Position numbers and translations under genes: made by a program
Origin: Rouxiella badensis
GTDB taxonomy: Bacteria > Pseudomonadota > Gammaproteobacteria > Enterobacterales > Enterobacteriaceae
Direction of reading: 5' to 3'
DNA length: 64,000 nt
Assembly (NCBI RefSeq): GCF_002093665.1
Contig: NZ_MRWE01000015.1
Coordinates: 1 to 64,000 of the forward strand
Shown: in pieces, positions 18,153 to 26,780 of the stretch
How the letters are laid out: every line of letters starts with the position of its first letter
Numbering within the stretch: the stretch's first letter is position 1
The notes under the pieces: generated by a model
What the model saw: the letters and a program-made list of their open reading frames with translations, nothing else
Database searches by the model: none
What the model was told of the DNA's origin: nothing

Positions 18153-19160
18153 ATGTCAGTTGACAGCACCTTCACTTCACAGCGGGGAACCGGGCGTAAA
18201 GCCTCCGGATCGTCGTTACTGCTGGGCCGAATCGTCAGGCGGATATTGAGCGGCGCACTGGTGCTGTGGGCCGCGGTGACGCTGTCTTTCATCAGCGTGT
18301 ACCTGGCCCCTGGGGATATCGTCAGCCTGCTGATTGGTGAACAGGTGCGTACGCCGGCAATTGAAGCGGCAATTCGCGCAGAATGGGGGCTGGATAAGCC
18401 CCTGTATAGTCAATATCTGAGCTATCTGTGGCGTATCCTGCACGGCGATTTTGGCCGCTCCTATCTGCTCAATACCGACGTCACCGGGCTGGTGCTCAAC
18501 CAGCTGTGGCCGACGCTGAAGCTGACCGGTCTTGCCTTAGTAATTAGCGTTGTCTTTGCCGTGCTCATGGCGGTAGCAACCGCTCATCGCCGCTGGGGTC
18601 GTCGTATTGCCGGTTCCGTCGAGCTGCTGCTTGCTTCAACCCCTTCATTCTGGTTGGGGATCGTGCTGCTGTTTGTCTTTAGCTTTACGCTGCGCTGGTT
18701 CCCTGTCGCGGGCGATCGCGGTTTTTCATCGCTGGTATTGCCTGCGCTTTCGCTTGGGCTGGCACAGGGCGCGGTTATCGCCCAGGTACTTCGACGCGGG
18801 CTGGAAGACGCATTGGACGAACCCTTTGCCCTCACGCTGCGCGCCTGGGGGATCGGCAATATCACTATTCGCCTGCGTCATGCGCTGCGCCACGCGGCGC
18901 TGCCTGCCGTCACTCTGACCGGTTGGTTAATTGGCGGCTTGCTGAGCGGTGCCGTGATTACCGAACAGGTGTTTGGTCGTCCGGGGCTTGGAAAAATTAC
19001 CGTCGATGCGGTGCTCGGCAAAGATCTGCCGGTAGTGCTCGCGGTCGCCATTTTCTCGGCTTTTGTTTACGTGGTGATGAGCACTTTGGTCGATATTCTT
19101 TATCTGCTAATAGACCCCCGCCTTCGCGACGCGCCCGTCTCGACCGAGGAAACGCCATGA
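18153..19160 (+). CDS. Peptide-type ABC transporter permease (DppB family)
   Basis: Inner-membrane permease of 335 residues with about six helices. The N-terminal helix and LSFISVYLAPGD, then WGLDKPLYSQYLSYLWRILHGDFGRSY are typical of DppB/GsiC proteins. The EAA-type loop is LRAWGIGNITIRLRHALRHAALP, and GAVITEQVFGRPGLGK is the family's C-terminal signature. It starts 36 bp after the binding-protein gene and overlaps the next permease by ATGA, indicating translational coupling. Confidence 0.92.
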   Translation: MSVDSTFTSQRGTGRKASGSSLLLGRIVRRILSGALVLWAAVTLSFISVYLAPGDIVSLLIGEQVRTPAIEAAIRAEWGLDKPLYSQYLSYLWRILHGDFGRSYLLNTDVTGLVLNQLWPTLKLTGLALVISVVFAVLMAVATAHRRWGRRIAGSVELLLASTPSFWLGIVLLFVFSFTLRWFPVAGDRGFSSLVLPALSLGLAQGAVIAQVLRRGLEDALDEPFALTLRAWGIGNITIRLRHALRHAALPAVTLTGWLIGGLLSGAVITEQVFGRPGLGKITVDAVLGKDLPVVLAVAIFSAFVYVVMSTLVDILYLLIDPRLRDAPVSTEETP

Positions 19161-19996
19161 GCCAAATATTTATCGCATCCGGCGTCAAACGCCGTTATTC
19201 CCTCGGTTACGGGCTGGCGGCATTTTATCTGCTGCTGGTGTTTATCGCCGTGCTGTTTCCGGGACATATCAGCCACTACGATCCGCTTAACGCCGACCCA
19301 CTCAACGCGATGTTGCCCTCTTCTTGGCAGCACTGGCTGGGCACCGACCAATTGGGCCGTGACGTACTGACCCGCATCATCTACGGCAGTCGTTATTCCC
19401 TGCTGATTAGCCTGGCGGCGATGGCCATCGCCGTCAGCATCGGTAGCCTGCTCGGCCTGCTCGCCGGGCTGGCAAAAGGACCGCTGGACGAGTTTATTAG
19501 CCGCGCCGTTGATGTGATTTCGGCATTTCCTGACCTGCTGCTGGCACTGATGCTGATTGCCTTTACCGGGCCCGGTACCGTCAACCTTATCTTTGCGCTT
19601 GGCGTCGCTTCGGTACCGCGTTTTACCCGCGTGGTTAGGGCGCAAACCTTCCAGGTGATGTCCTCGGGCTACGTTGAACAGGCTAAAACCTTCGGTCTTA
19701 AGCGCCACGTGCTCATCTGGCGCCACGTGTTGCCGCACGCGATTGCCCACGTGCCGGCTCTGGCAACGCTGGGACTGGGTACAGCCATTATCGGTACCGC
19801 AGGCCTGAGTTTCTTAGGGATGGGGCCACAGCCACCGACCGCCGAATGGGGGCTGATGCTGGCCGAAGGACGAAATTATCTGCGCAATGCCTGGTGGATA
19901 GGCGCGTGGCCGGGCGTGGCTATCACGCTGACGGTTATCTCCGTGAATACCCTTGGACGCTATTGGCAGGCCAAATTTGAAGGAAAACAGCCATGA
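19157..19996 (+). CDS. Peptide-type ABC transporter permease (DppC family)
   Basis: Second permease, 279 residues from the ATG at 19157, chosen because it overlaps the upstream stop (ATGA) and removes a non-membrane extension. It shows HWLGTDQLGRDVLTRIIYGSRYSL, the DppC/OppC hallmark, and the EAA-type loop QAKTFGLKRHVLIWRHVLPH. GLSFLGMGPQPPTAEWGLML is near the C-terminus. It pairs with the preceding DppB-type permease in the membrane. The ATPase gene again overlaps by ATGA. Confidence 0.92.
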   Translation: MSQIFIASGVKRRYSLGYGLAAFYLLLVFIAVLFPGHISHYDPLNADPLNAMLPSSWQHWLGTDQLGRDVLTRIIYGSRYSLLISLAAMAIAVSIGSLLGLLAGLAKGPLDEFISRAVDVISAFPDLLLALMLIAFTGPGTVNLIFALGVASVPRFTRVVRAQTFQVMSSGYVEQAKTFGLKRHVLIWRHVLPHAIAHVPALATLGLGTAIIGTAGLSFLGMGPQPPTAEWGLMLAEGRNYLRNAWWIGAWPGVAITLTVISVNTLGRYWQAKFEGKQP

Positions 19997-21582
19997 GTGA
20001 TGCGCTTTTTATCGATATTCAAAACCTCAGTATTCGCTTTGGTGACAAGACGGTAATCAAAGGCCTCAACCTGCAGCTGAAACACGGTGAGTCAATTGCC
20101 TTCGTCGGCGAGTCGGGTTCGGGAAAAACTGTGACCGCGCGGAGCCTGATTGGCCTGCAGGACGGCAAGGCACGTATCGCTGCCGACCGCTTTTTGATTA
20201 ACGGCGAGGACATGCTCAACGCCAATCAGCGGCGCTGGCGCAAAATTCGCGGCCAACAGATAGGCTACGTGCTGCAAGACGCGCTGGTGTCGCTCGACCC
20301 GCTGCGCAAGATTGGTCAACAGGTCAAAGACGCGTTGAGTGCCAGCCAGAACGCCGAACGCGGTAACCTTCGCGCGCAGTCCATCCAGCTGTTGAAATCG
20401 GTCGGCATGCCGGACGCCGAAACGCGGCTCGCGACCTATCCCCATCAGCTTTCGGGCGGGCTGCGCCAAAGAGCTCTGATTGCTACCGCACTCGCGGGGA
20501 AACCGAGCCTGTTGATTGCCGATGAACCCACCACGGCCCTGGACATGACGGTGCAAAAGCAGATTCTTGATCTGCTGCAAAAACGTCGCGACAGTGGACA
20601 GAGCCTGCTGCTGATAAGCCATGACCTGTCGGTCGTGGGGCAGTTAGCCGACAGAATATTAGTGATGAAAGACGGTGAAGTGGTCGAGGAAGGCGAAAGC
20701 GAGAGCCTGCTGCGCGCGCCGCAGCACCCCTACACGCAGCAGCTGCTTGCCGCAGTACCGAGTCCGGCCACACGAGGACTGCGGCTGTCCGGCCAGCGCG
20801 GCGAGGCGTTGCCGGTCAAGCATATCTCCAGCGGTGAACCCGTATTGGTAGCCAGCGGGCTCTACAAGCACTACGGCAACAAAAACGTGGTTAATCACGT
20901 CAGTTTTTCTCTGGCGGCGGGCGAAACGCTGGGTATTGTCGGCGAATCCGGTTCCGGCAAGACCACGGTTGCCAGAATGGTGTTGGGCCTGACCGAGCCG
21001 AGTGCCGGAACCCTCACGATTCAGGGCCAGCGCTGGAGCCAGATACCAGAGTCTGAACGTCGTCTGCGCCGCAAGGGGATCCAGCTTATTGCACAAGACC
21101 CGCTCAGCTCTTTCGACCCGCGTTATAACGTGGAAAAAATCATCGGTGAGAGTCTCGACAGCGTGGGGATCTATGGCGATGAGCGTAAAAAACGCATTTT
21201 GCAGCTGCTTGAAGAGGTACAGCTTGGCGGGAGTTTCCTGAGCCGCTATCCCCGAGAACTCTCTGGGGGTCAGCGACAGCGTATCGCCATTGCCCGCGCC
21301 TTTGCGCCAAATCCGGTACTGCTGATTGCCGATGAACCGGTCAGCGCGCTCGACGTGTCGGTTCAGGCTCAGGTGCTGGACTTGCTGGCAGAAATGCAGG
21401 CAGAACACAGCACGGCGCTGCTGTTTATCTCTCACGACCTCGGCGTGGTGCACCATCTGGCCGACCGGGTGGTAGTCATGAAAGACGGTTCAGTGGTCGA
21501 ACACGGGCACGTTGATAACGTCTTCCATCGCCCTGCACATCCGTGGACGCAACAGCTTATCAACTCGCTGCCAACCTTCTGA
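19993..21582 (+). CDS. Duplicated ABC ATPase (DppD-DppF fusion type)
   Basis: A 529-residue protein with two complete ABC ATPase domains in tandem, replacing separate DppD and DppF subunits. Domain 1 (about 1-255) has Walker A GESGSGKTVTA, signature LSGGLRQRA and Walker B LLIADEPTTALDMT. Domain 2 (about 280-529) has GESGSGKTTVA, LSGGQRQRI and LLIADEPVSALDVS. Each domain is followed by the peptide-importer extension with HPYTQQLL or HPWTQQLI. It is the last gene of the operon and is coupled to the permease gene by ATGA. GsiA-like proteins have the same layout. Confidence 0.93.
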   Translation: MSDALFIDIQNLSIRFGDKTVIKGLNLQLKHGESIAFVGESGSGKTVTARSLIGLQDGKARIAADRFLINGEDMLNANQRRWRKIRGQQIGYVLQDALVSLDPLRKIGQQVKDALSASQNAERGNLRAQSIQLLKSVGMPDAETRLATYPHQLSGGLRQRALIATALAGKPSLLIADEPTTALDMTVQKQILDLLQKRRDSGQSLLLISHDLSVVGQLADRILVMKDGEVVEEGESESLLRAPQHPYTQQLLAAVPSPATRGLRLSGQRGEALPVKHISSGEPVLVASGLYKHYGNKNVVNHVSFSLAAGETLGIVGESGSGKTTVARMVLGLTEPSAGTLTIQGQRWSQIPESERRLRRKGIQLIAQDPLSSFDPRYNVEKIIGESLDSVGIYGDERKKRILQLLEEVQLGGSFLSRYPRELSGGQRQRIAIARAFAPNPVLLIADEPVSALDVSVQAQVLDLLAEMQAEHSTALLFISHDLGVVHHLADRVVVMKDGSVVEHGHVDNVFHRPAHPWTQQLINSLPTF

Positions 21583-21588
21583 AAACGC

Positions 21589-21614
21589 GCGGTTCCCTGC
21601 TCCCCAGGGACCGC
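21589..21614 (+). terminator. Hairpin after the ABC operon
   Basis: GCGGTTCCCTG and CAGGGACCGC pair with one bulge immediately after the ATPase stop. No T run follows, so it is only a possible terminator. Confidence 0.4.
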
Positions 21615-21771
21615 TCATCTCTTCGCGTCGTGCGCCTGTTTAAAAAATCAGAAAATAGTTAATTCTCCCACGCTGGCACTGACCCTTTTTAGCGATGTTT
21701 TCCCCTGAAATTATTCCTAACTCACAGACTGGTGCTATCTTGATATTGCCAAACAACTAAAAGGAGTGAAT

Positions 21772-22059
21772 ATGGCGAGATCGACCTTTACCGTCAGAGT
21801 CCAGCTTCATGAAGCTGATTGGGCGCAATATGAAAAATTGCATGCGAAAATGGAGGAAAGTGGTTATGCGCGGCAGGTGACCGCCGAGTCGGGCACCACC
21901 TATTTCCTTCCCGATGGCGAATTCAGCATCAGAAGCTCAAGGCAGGAAGGTGAAATTGCCGATGAGGTGATAACCATCGCCAACGGGGTCAAGGACAATG
22001 CCTGCGCGGTGGTGACGAAATCAGCCGGCCGGGCAATACGGGGTTTGAGGAAAGCGTAA
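21772..22059 (+). CDS. GhoS-like small protein
   Basis: A 95-residue cytoplasmic protein starting at the ATG with a perfect AAGGAG upstream (21761-21766); a GTG six bases earlier lies within that site and is rejected. It opens TFTVRVQLHEADWAQYEKLHAKM and includes TTYFLPDGEFSI and AGRAIRGLRKA. This resembles the GhoS/DUF2622 family of small ferredoxin-like fold proteins, whose best-known member is an endoribonuclease antitoxin that cleaves ghoT mRNA. No small hydrophobic GhoT toxin was found beside it, so the toxin-antitoxin role is only a possibility. Confidence 0.6.
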   Translation: MARSTFTVRVQLHEADWAQYEKLHAKMEESGYARQVTAESGTTYFLPDGEFSIRSSRQEGEIADEVITIANGVKDNACAVVTKSAGRAIRGLRKA

Positions 22060-22166
22060 CCATCAAAGGGGCGCGCTGCGCTCCCTTCTTCATGACGGTT
22101 GCAGGGGATTGTAAATATTGCTAAAGTCGCGGCCAGACATCAGAGCCATTGCTCTTTTGCGTAAGC

Positions 22167-22178
22167 GTTAACGTTAAC
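22167..22178. promoter_or_regulatory. Palindrome upstream of CynX/NimT-family exporter
   Basis: GTTAACGTTAAC is a perfect 12-bp palindrome about 50 bp before the transporter start. It could be a repressor operator; the cognate regulator is unknown. Confidence 0.3.
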
Positions 22179-22228
22179 CAACGCACTCTTCGCAGCCTTA
22201 TGCTGCCTATTGTGTGGTGATTATTGTC

Positions 22229-23440
22229 ATGGCTCAGCTCCAAACGCCTTCTGCGCGTGCTTCTACAGCGTCAAATTCCCTGTTTTTTCTATTTATTATT
22301 CTGCTGACCGCGGCAAATCTCCGTGCACCCATTACCTCAACAGGCCCAATACTCGAAGACATTCGCGCCGCGTTTGGCCTGAGCGCCTCCGCAGCGGGGT
22401 TGCTCAATTTTATTCCGCTGATGCTGTTTGCCCTCATAGCCCCGATTGCCTCCATGCTGGGCAACCGTGCGGGACTGGAAAAGAGCCTGTGGGTGGCCGT
22501 CTGTCTGATTATGCTCGGCAGCCTGCTGCGTATCTCGGCAGGGGAACCCGGTTTATGGCTGGGTACCCTGCTGCTCAGTTCAGGCATCGCGGCGGCAAAC
22601 GTGCTGCTCCCCCCGCTTATTAAGCGTGACTTTAAACACCACACAGCCAAATATATTGGCCTCTATGCCTCGACGATGGCGATTACCGCCAGCATCGCCT
22701 CGGGCGTTGCCGTACCCCTGGCACAGATCAGTGATGCAGGCTGGCACCTTTCGGTCGGCGTGTGGGTCATTCCCGCCCTCGTGGCGGTATTTGCCTGGTT
22801 GCCGTTGCTAAAAACCGCTCACCGTCAGCAACGTCAGTCAGTCGCTTGCCCGGCAAAATCTGCCCCCCTTAAATCTCCTTGGCGGTCGGCGCTGGGCTGG
22901 CAGGTTTCGCTGTTTATGGCGCTCCAGTCGATGGTGTTTTACACGCTGATTGACTGGTATACCCCTTACGCGCAGTCGCAGGGCTTTAGTCAGGAAAATG
23001 CCGGCTGGCAGCTGTTTATCTATCAGGCAGTATCAATTTTCGCCAACCTTGCCTGCATGAGCGCGCTAAAAAAGCTGAAAGACCAGCGGCTAATAGGCTT
23101 TACCGCTTCTCTGGCTATTTTTATCGGTCTTGCCGGGCTGCTGATGCTGCCTGCCTGTGCGCTCATCTGGCTGGTTATCGCCGGTTTAGGTGCCGGAGCC
23201 TCGATGGTGACCTGCCTTTCGCTGTTCAATCTGCGCGCCACCGACCATCGTCAGGCCGCTCAGCTTTCAGGAATGGCACAGTGCGTAGGCTACGGGATCG
23301 CCGCACTGGGACCGCTATTTTTTGGCATGCTGCATCAGGCCAGTCAAAGCTGGACTTTGCCGCTGTCAGTCTTGCTGGCGATGAGTGCCCTACAGATGGT
23401 GCTCGCCCCACTTGCCGGTCGCGCAAAACATATTGAATAA
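22229..23440 (+). CDS. MFS transporter, CynX/NimT family
   Basis: A major facilitator of about 403 residues with twelve hydrophobic segments. TAANLRAPITSTGPILEDI at the first helix and the LLNFIPLMLFALIAPIA second helix are typical of the CynX/NimT (cyanate, nitroimidazole) family. Both the ATG at 22229 and a GTG at 22214 are possible starts; neither has a clear ribosome site, and the ATG is preferred. It is monocistronic. The substrate is unknown. Confidence 0.85.
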   Translation: MAQLQTPSARASTASNSLFFLFIILLTAANLRAPITSTGPILEDIRAAFGLSASAAGLLNFIPLMLFALIAPIASMLGNRAGLEKSLWVAVCLIMLGSLLRISAGEPGLWLGTLLLSSGIAAANVLLPPLIKRDFKHHTAKYIGLYASTMAITASIASGVAVPLAQISDAGWHLSVGVWVIPALVAVFAWLPLLKTAHRQQRQSVACPAKSAPLKSPWRSALGWQVSLFMALQSMVFYTLIDWYTPYAQSQGFSQENAGWQLFIYQAVSIFANLACMSALKKLKDQRLIGFTASLAIFIGLAGLLMLPACALIWLVIAGLGAGASMVTCLSLFNLRATDHRQAAQLSGMAQCVGYGIAALGPLFFGMLHQASQSWTLPLSVLLAMSALQMVLAPLAGRAKHIE

Positions 23441-23499
23441 TACGCCAACGGCGAGCAGCGCGATAAAACGCTCATCGCCTCCATAAAAGAGGATGAGCA

Positions 23500-23630
23500 A
23501 TGCACAGCATAAAGCAAAACGCCTGGCTGTATTGGTCTAATACCCTGACTAAAGGCTTTGAGTTCGCCTAGTGGTGATTATTTCTGGAATCATAATGACG
23601 GGTATTTATATTGACCAGTTCTGGTGGTAA
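23500..23630 (+). pseudogene. Small membrane protein gene with an apparent 1-nt deletion
   Basis: An ATG with AGAGGA six bases upstream opens a frame reading MHSIKQNAWLYWSNTLTK and stops after 23 codons, at GAGTTCGCC-TAG. If one C is restored at that CC, the frame continues as VVIISGIIMTGIYIDQFWW to the TAA at 23628. This gives a 43-residue protein with one transmembrane helix. The good ribosome site and the immediately continuing hydrophobic frame argue for a recently broken, or mis-sequenced, small membrane protein gene. Its family is not recognised. Confidence 0.45.
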
Positions 23631-23736
23631 GAATTAACCTGCATGGGATAAACAGCCCATTAACCGCTTATTCATTAAAGCGATTAATGGGCTATTTACA
23701 GCGGGGGAAATAAATACTAATCCTCGACTCGGTCGA

Positions 23737-23853
23737 TTAATATTCCTGTTCAGGAGCCCGAAGCGGATCGTCTTTCTTGTAGTCAGGCTGAGGATTGTCT
23801 TTAACTCGCTTCAAATCTTCCTGATTTTTATCAAGGTCGCTCTTTTTACACAT
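23737..23853 (-). CDS. Small charged protein (38 aa), unknown function
   Basis: A 38-residue frame starts MCKKSDLDKNQEDLKRV and ends in APEQEY. It is highly charged, with a proline-rich second half. AGAAGGAA precedes the ATG by about 10 nt. It lies just downstream of, and on the same strand as, the YciG-like gene, although a hairpin separates them. It has no hydrophobic segment. It is similar in style to stress-induced enterobacterial microproteins; no function can be assigned. Confidence 0.5.
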   Translation of the reverse strand: MCKKSDLDKNQEDLKRVKDNPQPDYKKDDPLRAPEQEY

Positions 23854-23922
23854 AATCGTCAATTCCTTCTGCCAATTTTGGCGGGATAGCGTTATTTCGG
23901 TACAACATTTGAATACAGGTTA

Positions 23923-23944
23923 GCCCACGGTTTTCACCGTGGGC
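23923..23944. terminator. Stem-loop between the YciG-like and 38-aa genes
   Basis: GCCCACGGT pairs perfectly with ACCGTGGGC around a 4-nt loop. No T run is present, so it may attenuate rather than fully terminate transcription. Confidence 0.4.
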
Positions 23945-23987
23945 CGGGTAGCCTGCACGTAGAACATTTCATCCATTGCTGCGTGGA

Positions 23988-24149
23988 CTAGTGCCCGCCG
24001 TGACTATTTTTGCCACCTTTTTTACCGGCTTCACTTGCGTGCTCACGGTCATCAGCGAAGTTACCTGCGCCTTTTTTACCGCCTTTTTTGCCCGCTTCTG
24101 AAGTTTTGTTGTGATCGTCCGTACCTGATCCACCACGATGTTCGGCCAT
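23988..24149 (-). CDS. YciG-like KGG-repeat stress protein
   Basis: A 53-residue hydrophilic protein with the KGG (con-10) repeat: SEAGKKGGKKGAGNFADD, then a second SEAGKKGGKN. The family includes E. coli YciG and is associated with general stress and stationary phase, with no known enzymatic activity. A strong GGAGG site lies at the correct distance before the ATG. The upstream 320 bp are AT-rich and hold its promoter. This small gene could be missed by automated length cut-offs. Confidence 0.85.
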   Translation of the reverse strand: MAEHRGGSGTDDHNKTSEAGKKGGKKGAGNFADDREHASEAGKKGGKNSHGGH

Positions 24150-24473
24150 AATATCCTCCTATCGGATTTGTTCCATCATAATGACAGGGTCTTCCTTTTT
24201 CAGAGTAACATCCTGTTATTGACCCAATCTAAGAGCACGATGCTCGGAGTTAATAATAGTTGACCGCCCATTCATGTCAAAAATTGCGCAAAACTATTTT
24301 ATAAAAAACCCACAACCTTTTAATTTTAAAATAAAAACAATTTTAAATATTTTATCGATATATTTAGATATTCTTAAATAACCAAAAAATTAAAATAAAG
24401 ATGAAAGCTTAGCGTGTTTTTTGATAAGTTATTCTGTTTTTAAACTATTAAAAAAAACGTAGCAACTTATCCG
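24150..24473. other. AT-rich intergenic region
   Basis: About 320 bp, strongly AT-rich between roughly 24290 and 24450, between the YciG-like gene and the end of the PaiB-like gene. It probably holds the YciG-like promoter and may be a nucleoid-protein binding region. No gene was seen. Confidence 0.4.
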
Positions 24474-25109
24474 TTAGTCCTTTATTTTTAAATGACTTAG
24501 CATGGCATGACCTATTACCTCATTTCCTGTCTTGAGCACATTCTCTCCCGCACCTTTTAAGTCTTCATATTTTTTGTTCTGTCCGAGCTTCATCGAGGCG
24601 GTGATATCGGTAATTTTTATCTCGACGCCGACAATCGCCTTTAGCATGGCGGCGATATAATCTGCGGGGGCATCGGCAAGCCGCCACGGAGAGGACTGCG
24701 TTGATTCCTGCCTGTCAGTGAGGCTAGCCAGCATCTCGCGCAGGAAAGCCTCATCGTGGTGAAAGTGAATATGCCCTCGAACATGTACTGCACGGTAGTT
24801 CCAGGTCGGCACCTCGCGATGAGTTTTATGCTTGCCTGGATACCAGTTTGGTGAAATATAGGCGTCCCCGGCCTGGAATACCACCAGCACTTCCGCGCCA
24901 TTGGGGACGTTCTTCCACACCGGATTAGCACGCGCGACGTGCGCGCGCAGGCTGTCACCTGACGCCGCATTTTTGGCTATCTCGAAGGGAATATGTACTG
25001 CATCAAGCCCTGGATCGCCGTAGGTTATCATCGTTCCCAAGGGATATTTTTCCATTAATTCATATAAAAATTCGCTTCTCGACTCTTTATAAGGTGCAGC
25101 AACGTACAT
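24474..25109 (-). CDS. PaiB-family FMN-binding protein
   Basis: A 211-residue cytoplasmic protein of the PaiB family (FMN-binding split barrel), some members of which act as negative transcriptional regulators in Bacillus. It begins MYVAAPYKE and shows ITYGDPGLDAVHIPF, the AHVARANPVW strand, VVFQAGDAYISPNWY and VPTWNYRAVHVRGH, all characteristic of the family. Length is typical. It is divergent from the MocR regulator gene, 135 bp away, and may share the control region that contains the MocR-type repeats. Confidence 0.88.
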   Translation of the reverse strand: MYVAAPYKESRSEFLYELMEKYPLGTMITYGDPGLDAVHIPFEIAKNAASGDSLRAHVARANPVWKNVPNGAEVLVVFQAGDAYISPNWYPGKHKTHREVPTWNYRAVHVRGHIHFHHDEAFLREMLASLTDRQESTQSSPWRLADAPADYIAAMLKAIVGVEIKITDITASMKLGQNKKYEDLKGAGENVLKTGNEVIGHAMLSHLKIKD

Positions 25110-25175
25110 GTTTTATCTCCCAATCAAAGAAAAAATAGGCGCAGGATGCCGGAATTCACGACAAATTATCGCGAT

Positions 25176-25199
25176 AGTGGTTTACTGTTAAGGTCCACT
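25176..25199. promoter_or_regulatory. AGTGG/CCACT inverted repeat, candidate MocR operator (own promoter)
   Basis: AGTGG (25176-25180) and CCACT (25195-25199) are separated by 14 bp, 45 bp before the MocR gene start. A similar arrangement (27731-27757) precedes the DMT transporter gene, suggesting autoregulation plus control of the transporter. Confidence 0.5.
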
Positions 25200-25244
25200 T
25201 TCAATAAAAATGGCTAAGCCAGATAACCTCAAGAACAGTCCAGG

Positions 25245-26729
25245 ATGCCCAGAAAAGCCAAGACGATAGATATTCCCGCCATCGGTGAGCTAAACCGCCA
25301 GGCGGGTCAACTCAGCCTGCAGCTGGCGCGTGCCTTGAAAAAAGCTATCCAGCGTGGCGAACTCAAAGCCGGTGACCCACTGCCCTCGACTCGGACACTG
25401 GCGTCTTCGCTGAGGCTGGCACGCGGCACGGTCATTGAGGCATTTGAACAACTCATCGCCGAAGGTTTCTTCGAGGCGGTGAGAGGCTCGGGGACGCGGG
25501 TGGCCAACGAGCTCTCCGAGCTTTCCTCGCCGGTTACCCCGCGGGGAAAAGACCTGGAGCAGCCCCCGGCGCTCTCTGCTCAGGCAGAGCGCTACGCACT
25601 TGCCGGCGGGAAAATCAAACTGCTGGAACCGGTGCCCTTTGCCGTTTCCGTTCCTGCTGGCAGCACGTTGCCCGATGATATCTGGCGGCGTCTGGGCAAT
25701 CGCATTCGTGCCAAAGGCCCCGGCGCTCCATCAGGCTATGCGTCTCCCGCAGGCGCGCTTCCTTTGCGTGAAGCCATTGCCGAATACGTGCGAAAATCGC
25801 GTTCGGTGCACTGCACCCCCGAACAGGTCATCATTGCCGCGGGCACTCAGCAGGGTCTCTATCTTTCCAGTCAGGTGCTGCTTGATGCCGGGGAGAAGGT
25901 CTGGGTTGAAGATCCTGCCTATCACGGTATCACCTCCATTTTTGAAACCACCGGCCGTCAGGCGCAGATGATCCGCGTCCCTCTTGATGTCGAAGGGCTC
26001 AACGTTACCCGCGGGATTGAGCTTTGCGCAGACGCCAAAGCTGCGTTTGTCACCCCTTCGCATCAGTATCCGGTCGGCATGCCAATGAGCATGGCGCGTC
26101 GTCTTGCCCTTATCGACTGGGCCAAGGCCAATCGTTCATGGATTGTCGAAGACGACTATGACACTGAGCTGCGGTACGCTGGGCATCCGTTCCCCTCTTT
26201 GCAGGGGCTGTCCCCAGAGCGGGTTATCTATCTCGGCACTTTCAGCAAAATACTCTTTCCTTCGCTGCGACTTGGCTATGTGGTGGTCCCCGAGCCGTTG
26301 GTCGATGCCTATCTGGGCGCAAGAATGTTGATCGACCGTCACCCCCCCAGCGCCGATCAGTACGTGCTGGCCAGCTTTATGGCAGAGGGACACCTTGACC
26401 GACACATTCGCAGAATGCGCGGCGTGTATGCCGAAAAACGAGAGGTGCTGATAAACGCCGTGATAAGGCATATGGCGCCGGAGCTGGCGGTGCTTCAACC
26501 GGGCGATCAGGGAATGCATATGGTGCTGTGGCTACACAAGGGGATACGTGATGTGGAGGTTGTTCAATACGCTATCGCGGCGGGCGTTTCGGTGCGCGCG
26601 GTATCGCCGATGTACTCAGCGGGCAACGAGAGGTCTGGACTTATCCTCGGGCTAGGCGGCTTTACCGATGAAGCCATTATCGGCGCGGTTAAGAAACTCG
26701 CCGCGATAATTCAGCGCATAGCGCCTTAA
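25245..26729 (+). CDS. MocR/PdxR-family PLP-dependent transcriptional regulator
   Basis: A 494-residue regulator with an N-terminal GntR-type winged helix and a C-terminal class I aminotransferase-like domain. The winged helix (about 15-90) includes LSLQLARALKKAIQ, LPSTRTLASSL and the recognition helix RGTVIEAFEQL. The PLP domain has YASPAGALPLREAIAEY, PAYHG, DDYDTELRY and the Schiff-base lysine in GTFSKILFPSLRLGY. Such proteins sense PLP or an amino compound. It is convergent with a DMT transporter whose promoter carries the same AGTGG/CCACT repeat, so that transporter is its likely target. Confidence 0.92.
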   Translation: MPRKAKTIDIPAIGELNRQAGQLSLQLARALKKAIQRGELKAGDPLPSTRTLASSLRLARGTVIEAFEQLIAEGFFEAVRGSGTRVANELSELSSPVTPRGKDLEQPPALSAQAERYALAGGKIKLLEPVPFAVSVPAGSTLPDDIWRRLGNRIRAKGPGAPSGYASPAGALPLREAIAEYVRKSRSVHCTPEQVIIAAGTQQGLYLSSQVLLDAGEKVWVEDPAYHGITSIFETTGRQAQMIRVPLDVEGLNVTRGIELCADAKAAFVTPSHQYPVGMPMSMARRLALIDWAKANRSWIVEDDYDTELRYAGHPFPSLQGLSPERVIYLGTFSKILFPSLRLGYVVVPEPLVDAYLGARMLIDRHPPSADQYVLASFMAEGHLDRHIRRMRGVYAEKREVLINAVIRHMAPELAVLQPGDQGMHMVLWLHKGIRDVEVVQYAIAAGVSVRAVSPMYSAGNERSGLILGLGGFTDEAIIGAVKKLAAIIQRIAP

Positions 26730-26780
26730 AACAAAAGCATGGCCCCGCCGCCGCTACCGGTGCGCCGACGGAGCCGATGC

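Noticed and set aside
18923-19156. 78-codon N-terminal extension of the second peptide-type permease
   Set aside because: The extension reads as out-of-frame text of the first permease. The ATG at 19157 overlaps the upstream stop as ATGA and gives the normal family start.
20659-21456. 265-codon open frame on the minus strand inside the duplicated ABC ATPase gene
   Set aside because: It is antisense to conserved Walker motifs, has no ribosome site or family features, and is a product of GC-rich codon use.
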